In this document: positions 55,876 through 64,000 of the stretch, one piece after another
Position numbering within the stretch: the stretch's first letter is position 1
Layout of the letters: every line of letters begins with the position of its first letter
Assembly (NCBI RefSeq): GCF_017654505.1
Contig: NC_054541.1
Span: 49,298,634-49,362,633, forward strand
Source: Polyodon spathula
Taxonomy: Eukaryota; Chordata; Actinopteri; Acipenseriformes; Polyodontidae
Length of the DNA: 64,000 nt
Reading direction: 5' to 3'
Position numbers and translations under genes: made by a program
Notes under the pieces: generated by a model
Seen by the model: only the letters and a program-made list of their open reading frames with translations
The model's database searches: none
Told to the model about the DNA's origin: nothing

Positions 55876-58264
55876 GCAATATCAGGGGACTGTGATTTTT
55901 TTTTTCTCTTTGGAAAAGGCAATATTTTATTGGCAGTCTAATGTGTTTGTTTGCCCCCTGCCTGATTCAAGGGAGCAGTCTGATGTTCGACCGGGCAGAG
56001 AGAGCTGGCTGCTGCCTGGCTTCGCAAAAAACTCCTTCATCAGTCTCACCGCTACAATGCCAGAGCAGGAGCCCGTCAAGGCAAAGAGGTACCGGGGTTG
56101 CTTTGCTATTTCTCAATTACATTGAACGGCGTCCATGCAGCACCAGCTGTATTAGCATCAGGAATTGATAATAGGAGCGTGCCAGTGTTAGAAACTGAAC
56201 TATGATTTCCTCTCAGTTAAAAATAAAAACAATGTATTTTTCATTTTCATTTTGAATCAGCTGGACCTTTTGAAATGCTTTCTTAAAGTGTTTCCATTAT
56301 TCAGTCATGGATAAAGCGTGTCTACTTGTAATGTAACACAAACTAAAGCAAGAATGTGTATAGGATCAGGTTTTTAACAAAGTATTTTGCAATGAGTACA
56401 GTTGCATTTTATATTAACCAGGCAACAGTTACCAAAGTAATGACAGAGATTTCTCTGTTGCAGAGCCGTCTAAGTATAGAGTCGTGTGTCATTATCTCAG
56501 TTATAACTGTTAATAATGAATCAAGTTGGGGTAGTAATAAATAATATAAAATAAACTGGCAATGTCTTGATTACATTAGGAATTACAGGTAATGTTTCCC
56601 AGTTGATATATAGCATACTCTCAAATGTTACAGTATGTGCATTTACATGAAGGCGTTGTACACAATCATTAAAGCTGCATGTGTAGACCTCATCCAAGCG
56701 CTACACTGTACAGTCATGTCAGTCACAAGAGGCTTTTCCTTTTAAAATATTGGATACAATAAAAAGACATCCCAGCTTGAGAACTTTCATCAGATATTAC
56801 ACCCCATGATGAGCATTTAAACACCATTGAGATACAGGGGGATATTGTTCATCAGGGTGGAGTTACATACAGCATTGAATGTACAGCCATTTCTTTTTGT
56901 CATTGCCTTTTTCCTACAAAAATGTTTGAAATAAGCATGGAAGACTGGTCAAACCAAGCGGAAGACTGGTCAAACCAAGAGGAAGACTGGTCAAACCAAG
57001 CGGAAGACTGGTCAAACCAAGAGGAAGACTGGTCAAACCAAGAGGAAGACTGGTCAAACCAAGCGGAAGACTGGTCAAACCAAGAGGAAGACTGGTCAAA
57101 CCAAGCGGAAGACTGGTCAAACCAAGAGGAAGACTGGTCAAACCAAGAGGAAGACTGGTCAAACCAAGCGGAAGACTGGACAAACCAAGCGGAAGACTGG
57201 TCAAACCAAGCGGAAGACTGGTCAAACCAAGAGGAAGACTGGTCAAACCAAGCGGAAGACTGGTCAAACCAAGCGGAAGACTGGACAAACCAAGAGGAAG
57301 ACTGGTCAAACCAAGCGGAAGACTGGTCAAACCAAGAGGAAGACTGGTCAAACCAAGAGGAAGACTGGTCAAACCAAGCGGAAGACTGGTCAAACCAAGC
57401 GGAAGACTGGTCAAACCAAGCGGAAGACTGGTCAAACCCAAGACTGGAAGACTGGTCAAACCAAGCGGAAGACTGGTCAAACCAAGCGGAAGACTGGTCA
57501 AACCAAGCGGAAGACTGGTCAAACCAAGCGGAAGACTGGTCAAACCAAGCGGAAGACTGGTCAAACCAAGCGGAAGACTGGTCAAACCAAGCGGAAGACT
57601 GGTCAAACCAAGCGGAAGACTGGTCAAACCAAGCGGAAGGCTGGTCAAACCAAGCGGAAGGCTGGTCAAACCAAGCGGAAGACTGGTCAAACCAAGCGGA
57701 AGACTGGTCAAACCAAGCGGAAGACTGGTCAAACCAAGCGGAAGACTGGTCAAACCAAGCGGAAGACTGGTCAAACCAAGCGGAAGACTGGTCAAACCAA
57801 GCGGAAGACTGGTCAAACCAAGCGGAAGACTGGTCAAACCAAGCGGAAGGCTGGTCAAACCAAGCGGAAGACTGGTCAAACCAAGCGGAAGACTGGTCAA
57901 ACCAAGCGGAAGACTAGACAAACCAAGCGGAAGACTGGACAAACCAAGCGGAAGACTGGTCAAACCAAGCACAAAGAAATACAAGCAGCACTTTTCCAAC
58001 CGGTCTCAACACATTTAATCTGCAAGACTCTTTCATGTTTACATACACTATACGCATTAAGGCTAAATCTAGCTTTATAATTATTCACCCTTCATCTCAA
58101 ACAACTCAGTGAAGAATATAAGCTTGAATTATAGGAAGCAGTTGTTTCGGCATATGCCTTCATCATTGTGGCTGGAGAATTCATGCATTTACCAACATTT
58201 CTGGACTGAATAGAAATCCATTTTTGACTTTGGACATGGACTGAAATGATATTTCTGCATTGGA

Positions 58265-58333
<69 letters not shown>

Positions 58334-58582
58334 TTAAACGAGACCATTAAAAACAGTTTGTTTAAAAAAAAAGTTTTGTTTTTCATTTTCAGAGGTCATC
58401 TGGAAAAGAGGAGGTGCAACACAGCTACCTGCGTGACGCAGCGCTTAGCGGACTTCCTCGTCCGATCCAGCAACAGCATCGGCACGGTCTACACGCCGAC
58501 TAATGTGGGCTCCAACACGTATGGAAAGAGGGCTGGACTGGCTCCACTCAGCAGAGAAACTCTGAAATATATACAGTTTTAG
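55494..58582 (+). CDS. iapp: Islet amyloid polypeptide (amylin) precursor, complete, three coding exons
   Basis: Joined exons (80, 117 and 190 nt) give 128 residues in consistent phase. IAPP is a calcitonin/CGRP-family hormone secreted by islet beta cells that acts on calcitonin receptor-RAMP complexes (family knowledge). Seen here: signal peptide at about 1-22 ([17 protein letters not shown]); propeptide 23-72, ending EKR; mature peptide 73-109, [12 protein letters not shown] to SNTY, with the Cys2-Cys7 loop; GKR amidation and cleavage site at 110-112; and a C-terminal flanking peptide of 16 residues. Compared with mammals it has Arg at position 1 and Pro at position 29 of the mature peptide. 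An extra 39-codon exon lengthens the propeptide. The start is the first ATG of exon 2 and aligns with known IAPP precursors. Confidence 0.95.
55574..55971 (+). other. IAPP intron 2 with (AT)n
   Basis: A pure AT microsatellite of about 70 bases at 55799-55870; otherwise nothing recognised. Confidence 0.8.
55972..56088 (+). CDS. iapp: IAPP exon 3 (propeptide), inferred
   Basis: 39 codons from [17 protein letters not shown] to EQEPVKAKR between a TTCAAG acceptor and a GTACCG donor. It is symmetric in phase (2-2), so both inclusion and skipping keep the frame. It occupies the place of the propeptide exon of CALCA-type genes, which mammalian IAPP lacks. The acceptor has a short pyrimidine tract, so the exact start is less certain. 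Confidence 0.75.
56089..56937 (+). other. IAPP intron 3, 5' part
   Basis: AT-rich; no feature seen before the minisatellite. Confidence 0.5.
56938..57970 (+). repeat. 21-bp minisatellite in IAPP intron 3, about 49 copies
   Basis: The unit is GAAGACTGGTCAAACCAAGC plus G, with GCG/GAG variants. The period is a multiple of 3 with no stop, so it opens frames on both strands with heptapeptide repeats (EDWSNQA on plus, LTSLPLG on minus). These are not supported as genes. Confidence 0.97.
57971..58392 (+). other. IAPP intron 3, 3' part, with (TTA)n
   Basis: A (TTA)n microsatellite at 58264-58334; the intron ends TTTTTCATTTTCAG. Confidence 0.85.
58393..58582 (+). CDS. iapp: IAPP exon 4 (mature hormone)
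   Basis: Encodes the end of the propeptide (GHLEKR), the whole mature amylin (58412-58522), the GKR amidation/cleavage signal and the C-terminal peptide to TAG. Confidence 0.96.
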
Positions 58583-58707
58583 GACACGGCGTAGTCATGG
58601 AAATCAGTTGTAGTTTTCTGTACAAAACAAAAAGAAAAATAAACAATAAATGTAGTTGTTTTTATACAGTTTTAGGACACGGCGTAGTCATGGAAATCAG
58701 TTGTAAC
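58571..58707 (+). repeat. Tandem duplication across the IAPP stop codon and 3' UTR
   Basis: A segment of about 43 bases (TATACAGTTTTAGGACACGG onward) occurs at the end of the coding region and again about 93 bases later. The copy includes the last codons and the stop. Confidence 0.9.
58638..58650 (+). promoter_or_regulatory. IAPP polyadenylation signals
   Basis: Two AATAAA hexamers, at 58638 and 58645, 55-70 bases after the stop codon. Confidence 0.6.
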
Positions 58708-60242
58708 AAAAAGTAGTTGTTTTTAAACTGTAAACTACCAGCTGTGCCTTTTTTGGTGTGACATGTCTGCTTAATACAATTGTATTTGTGTTTATATGTG
58801 TACACTGTTTATAAATTGAGTGCATTTCATTTTACTTGTTGAGCATTTAGAATTGTAAAAAAATTGACATAGTAGAGGGGAAATTAAAAGAGATGTATTA
58901 ATTTTTTTTTTAATTAAAGAAATTGAAAATACATAATTTGTGTGTTTATCATTATCAAAACGTTCAGAGATAAATATATTATGTAAAAATATATACATTG
59001 TAGGTCTAACTTAAAAAGCTTTTGATAATGTCAATATCTTTATTCGATATGATGAAACACAGAAGCTATTGGTAAAGGGATGTAGAAAACACGAGAACAG
59101 AGGAATCCCTCCATTCTGAAGAACAAAGGGTTTGAGTCAAATGAGCTTCACAATGATCTGGTCACAGTGATGGAGTCCAGTGCATTCAGGTAATAAACAA
59201 AGCGCGTTGCACCACACAAGTGAGAAGTGCTGGCATAGTAACATGCAAATAAGCCTACACAAAATTATTCATTGGACATTTAACATCAGTAAATTAGAAA
59301 ACAAGATGAATCTGAGTGCATTATTAAAAACTTCCTGCCCCAAAAAAAGGAACAGCAGAACTGTGCCATGTAAAGCAGCAGAGCTACAGCGAGTATTTTC
59401 CTGTGCAATGCTGCATGCAGCCCGGAACAAGCCTTTCTGCTCAATTAAAAGTACCCTGCCCTTCAGTAAAATGACAACAACAAATCCCTCCTTTTAAAAC
59501 AGTGTACATGCTGTACAGAACACAAAACTGTTGCTATGAAACACAGGCCAAACAGATGCAAAATAAAGACAAAACTACACTACGGGTAACATTTTTTATG
59601 GGCAACATTCTCAGGAAAAACGTTGCTGTCTCTTCCAAGTGTAATGTGTTTGACAGATTGGTGTTTCACATTATCAAACCCTTCTGGTTAATGAATGGAT
59701 CCCGTTACCCTTTCTAGCCTCGCTCAGCTGGTTTGTTGCAATCTGTTATCCCTGTAATAACGAGCTGTTCGCATGCACAGATGAAGTAGTGCTTATTTAG
59801 CCTCAGCTTTCTCACACATTAACATACTTAAGTGCTGGAAGTATTTGTGTTTGGCTTTTTTCGAAGTTGAAAAAAAGATTGATTTCATTAATCCAAATGT
59901 GCTTTAAAAACAGTTCTTGAAACAGTGCTTGAGGTTTTTGTGAATAGGGGCCAGCATGCTGAATCTGCTTCTTGTTTATAATTTGATGCACTTTTTTTAA
60001 AAAGTGGTAATCATCTTTTTCATAGGTTACAGCCCATTAGCTGGTGAGCTTATGTTCGGTGGCCATTGAGTGTACTGGAAATCCATTACCCGCCCCATCC
60101 AAACATTGCTGCAAAGCAAAGCAGGCCATTAGTTTAAATTACTTCAACAGTACGCTGAATCACCACCACTGGGCCTGTTTGACCCCACACAAATTTAGCT
60201 CATAACGAATGCGTCTTGTTTAACATAAAAATTACAACAGCA

Positions 60243-60273
<31 letters not shown>

Positions 60274-60648
60274 AATTTCACATCAAAAAAATGCAGGCAT
60301 GATTAAATTGTCTCTATATCTTGTGTACTTTAATGGCTATTTTGATTTAAAGGAATGGCGGCAGTCAGTGCACCCATACTAGTGGAGGATGACTGCATAC
60401 TCACTTGATGTTGAGCTTATATTTAATGGAGTGTGTTTGTTAATTATTGGTACTGCTCCAGCAGGGAAGACATTTCTTGAGAGTCTATCCCCAGAATGGC
60501 TTATGCTTTAACATGTCACTCATTTGTTTATGCTGAACCCTTTTAGAAAAGTTGGCAAATGCCAGTATGATACCGCTACAGTATCAATGTACCTTTCAGA
60601 TTGCAACATGGTCAGCAATGGCAAACACAAGGGAAGCTGGGGCAAATA
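58708..60648 (+). other. IAPP downstream region
   Basis: AT-rich, with a short (AAAT)n near 60245. In tetrapods PYROXD1 follows IAPP; I see no exon of it here. Confidence 0.5.
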
Positions 60649-63600
60649 CTACACAGGTCCTGCTGACTGTGACACACGAATACACACTGATAGATACTGC
60701 ACAGACGTCCTGCTGACTGTGACACACGAATACACACTGATAGATACTGCACAGCGATCCTGCTGACTGTGACACACGAATACACACTGATAGATACTGC
60801 ACAGCGGTCCTGCTGACTGTGACACACGAATACACACTGATAGATACTGCACAGCGGTCCTGCTGACTGTGATGCACGAATACACACTGATAGATACTGC
60901 ACAGCGGTCCTGCTGACTGTGACACACGAATACACACTGATAGATACTGCACAGCGGTCCTGCTGACTGTGATGCACGAATACACACTGATAGATACTGC
61001 ACAGCGGTCCTGCTGACTGTGACACACGAATACACACTGATAGATACTGCACAGCGGTCCTGCTGACTGTGATGCACGAATACACACTGATAGATACTGC
61101 ACAGCGATCCTGCTGACTGTGACACACGAATACACACTGATAGATACTGCACAGCGGTCCTGCTGACTGTGACACACGAATACACACTGATAGATACTGC
61201 ACAGCGGTCCTGCTGACTGTGACACACGAATACACACTGATAGATACTGCACAGCGATCCTGCTGACTGTGACACACGAATACACACTGATAGATACTGC
61301 ACAGCGATCCTGCTGACTGTGACACACGAATACACACTGATAGATACTGCACAGCGGTCCTGCTGACTGTGACACACGAATACACACTGATAGATACTGC
61401 ACAGCGGTCCTGCTGACTGTGACACACGAATACACACTGATAGATACTGCACAGCGGTCCTGCTGACTGTGACACACGAATACACACTGATAGATACTGC
61501 ACAGCGGTCCTGCTGACTGTGACACACGAATACACACTGATAGATACTGCACAGCGGTCCTGCTGACTGTGATGCACGAATACACACTGATAGATACTGC
61601 ACAGCGATCCTGCTGACTGTGACACACGAATACACACTGATAGATACTGCACAGCGGTCCTGCTGACTGTGATGCACGAATACACACTGATAGATACTGC
61701 ACAGCGGTCCTGCTGACTGTGATGCACGAGTACACACTGATAGATACTGCACAGCGGTCCTGCTGACTGTGATGCACGAGTACACACTGATAGATACTGC
61801 ACAGCGGTCCTGCTGACTGTGATGCACGAGTACACACTGATAGATACTGCACAGCGGTCCTGCTGACTGTGACTGTGACACACGAGTACACACTGATAGA
61901 TACTGCACAGCGGTCCTGCTGACTGTGACACACGAATACACACTGATAGATACTGCACAGCGGTCCTGCTGACTGTGATGCACGAGTACACACTGATAGA
62001 TACTGCACAGCGGTCCTGCTGACTGTGACACACGAATACACACTGATAGATACTGCACAGCGATCCTGCTGACTGTGACACACGAATACACACTGATAGA
62101 TACTGCACAGCGGTCCTGCTGACTGTACACACTGATAGATACTGCACAGCGGTCCTGCTGACTGTGACACACGAATACACACTGATAGATACTGCACAGC
62201 GGTCCTGCTGACTGTGATGCACGAGTACACACTGATAGATACTGCACAGCGGTCCTGCTGACTGTGATGCACGAGTACACACTGATAGATACTGCACAGC
62301 GGTCCTGCTGACTGTGATGCACGAGCACACACTGATAGATACTGCACAGCGATCCTGCTGACTGTGATGCACAAGTACACACTGATAGATACTGCACAGC
62401 GGTCCTGCTGACTGTGACACACGAATACACACTGATAGATACTGCACAGCGGTCCTGCTGACTGTGATGCACGAATACACACTGATAGATACTGCACAGC
62501 GATCCTGCTGACTGTGACACACGAATACACACTGATAGATACTGCACAGCGGTCCTGCTGACTGTGACGCACGAGTACACACTGATAGATACTGCACAGC
62601 GGTCCTGCTGACTGTGACACACGAATACACACTGATAGATACTGCACAGCGGTCCTGCTGACTGTGATGCACGAGTACACACTGATAGATACTGCACAGC
62701 GATCCTGCTGACTGTGATGCACGAGTACACACTGATAGATACTGCACAGCGGTCCTGCTGACTGTGATGCACAGGTACACACTGATAGATACTGCACAGC
62801 GATCCTGCTGACTGTGATGCACAAGTACACACTGATAGATACTGCACAGCGATCCTGCTGACTGTGACACACGAATACACACTGATAGATACTGCACAGC
62901 GATCCTGCTGACTGTGATGCACGAATACACACTGATAGATACTGCACAGCGATCCTGCTGACTGTGACACACGAATACACACTGATAGATACTGCACAGC
63001 GATCCTGCTGACTGTGACACACGAATACACACTGATAGATACTGCACAGCGGTCCTGCTGACTGTGACACACGAATACACACTGATAGATACTGCACAGC
63101 GGTCCTGCTGACTGTGATGCACGAGTACACACGATCCTGCTGACTGTGACACACGAATACACACTGATAGATACTGCACAGCGGTCCTGCTGACTGTGAC
63201 GCACGAATACACACTGATAGATACTGCACAGCGGTCCTGCTGACTGTGACACACGAATACACACTGATAGATACTGCACAGCGATCCTGCTGACTGTGAC
63301 ACACGAATACACACTGATAGATACTGCACAGCGATCCTGCTGACTGTGATGCACAAGTACACACTGATAGATACTGCACAGCGGTCCTGCTGACTGTGAC
63401 ACACGAATACACACTGATAGATACTGCACAGCGGTCCTGCTGACTGTGACACACGAGTACACACTGATAGATACTGCACAGCGATCCTGCTGACTGTGAT
63501 GCACGAGCACACACTGATAGATACTGCACAGCGATCCTGCTGACTGTGATGCACAGGTACACACTGATAGATACTGCACAGCGATCCTGCTGACTGTGAT

Positions 63601-64000
63601 GCACAAGTACACACTGATAGATACTGCACAGCGATCCTGCTGACTGTGACACACGAATACACACTGATAGATACTGCACAGCGATCCTGCTGACTGTGAT
63701 GCACGAGCACACACTGATAGATACTGCACAGCGATCCTGCTGACTGTGATGCACGAGTACACACTGATAGATACTGCACAGCGATCCTGCTGACTGTGAT
63801 GCACGAGCACACACTGATAGATACTGCACAGCGATCCTGCTGACTGTGATGCACGAGTACACACTGATAGATACTGCACAGCGATCCTGCTGACTGTGAT
63901 GCACGAGTACACACTGATAGATACTGCACAGCGATCCTGCTGACTGTGATGCACGAGCACACACTGATAGATACTGCACAGCGATCCTGCTGACTGTGAT
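60649..64000 (+). repeat. 50-bp minisatellite, at least 67 copies, running off the window
   Basis: The unit is CAGCGGTCCTGCTGACTGTG followed by ACACACGAATACACACTGAT and AGATACTGCA. The main variants are GATGCACGAGTAC and CGATCC. Variants cluster: GACACACGAA dominates to about 61650, GATGCACGAG is common after it. The unit has no stop on the minus strand and its period is not a multiple of 3. All three minus frames therefore stay open for over 1100 codons; these are not genes. Confidence 0.98.

Noticed and set aside
56914..57999. Frames of 331 and 361 codons on opposite strands with heptapeptide repeats
   Set aside because: They come from the 21-bp minisatellite in IAPP intron 3 and are open on both strands because the unit lacks stops. 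Units drift without a pattern of codon conservation.
60596..63979. Three overlapping minus-strand frames of over 1100 codons
   Set aside because: They are the same 50-bp repeat read in three frames. The unit has no stop on that strand and 50 is not a multiple of 3, so all frames stay open. No splice, promoter or non-repeat coding sequence is attached.

Overview
This is nuclear DNA from a vertebrate, most likely a ray-finned fish. Genes are split by GT-AG introns, and the window carries vertebrate-type retroelements and very long minisatellites. The two recognisable genes, an SLCO1-family organic anion transporter (OATP1) followed by islet amyloid polypeptide (IAPP, amylin), are also neighbours in tetrapods, so this is the conserved SLCO1-IAPP block. 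The LINE family and the form of the amylin suggest a non-teleost fish such as a sturgeon or paddlefish; that placement is inference from memory.

Layout. Positions 1-6146 hold four exons of an SLCO1 gene copy (the Kazal-type loop to transmembrane segment 11). They are a near-identical duplicate of 28694-34277. From 6147 to 17680 there is no intact gene. That stretch holds LINE and DIRS fragments, a perfect foldback, a SINE-like piece, a 38-bp minisatellite and one decayed SLCO exon with a stop codon (16529-16661). From 17686 to 35192 lies a complete SLCO1 gene: TATA box, 14 coding exons in consistent phase, 701 residues. Its first intron holds 40-bp and 38-bp minisatellites, and intron 7 a solo LTR. 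A LINE with an open reverse transcriptase frame and a MITE follow. Two huge minisatellites (29-bp and 34-bp units) fill 41579-53370. IAPP occupies about 55084-58650 and has an extra propeptide exon. The window ends inside a 50-bp minisatellite. Tandem repeats make up roughly 40% of the window.

How the genes relate. The transporter would carry amphipathic organic anions at the plasma membrane. IAPP encodes a secreted, amidated 37-residue islet hormone. They are linked by synteny, not by an operon or shared control.

Most unusual observations. (1) A 417-bp insert inside the 38-bp array of intron 1 matches an LTR retrotransposon only when complemented without being reversed, which no known DNA rearrangement produces. 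(2) A 47-bp minisatellite has amplified the 3' end of SLCO exon 13 together with its splice donor. (3) In the second copy of that array the sequence looks like a position-by-position blend of the array and an LTR that is intact in the first copy, which suggests a consensus error in the assembly. I did not find a new protein-based system; the novelty here is in repeat and duplication structure.
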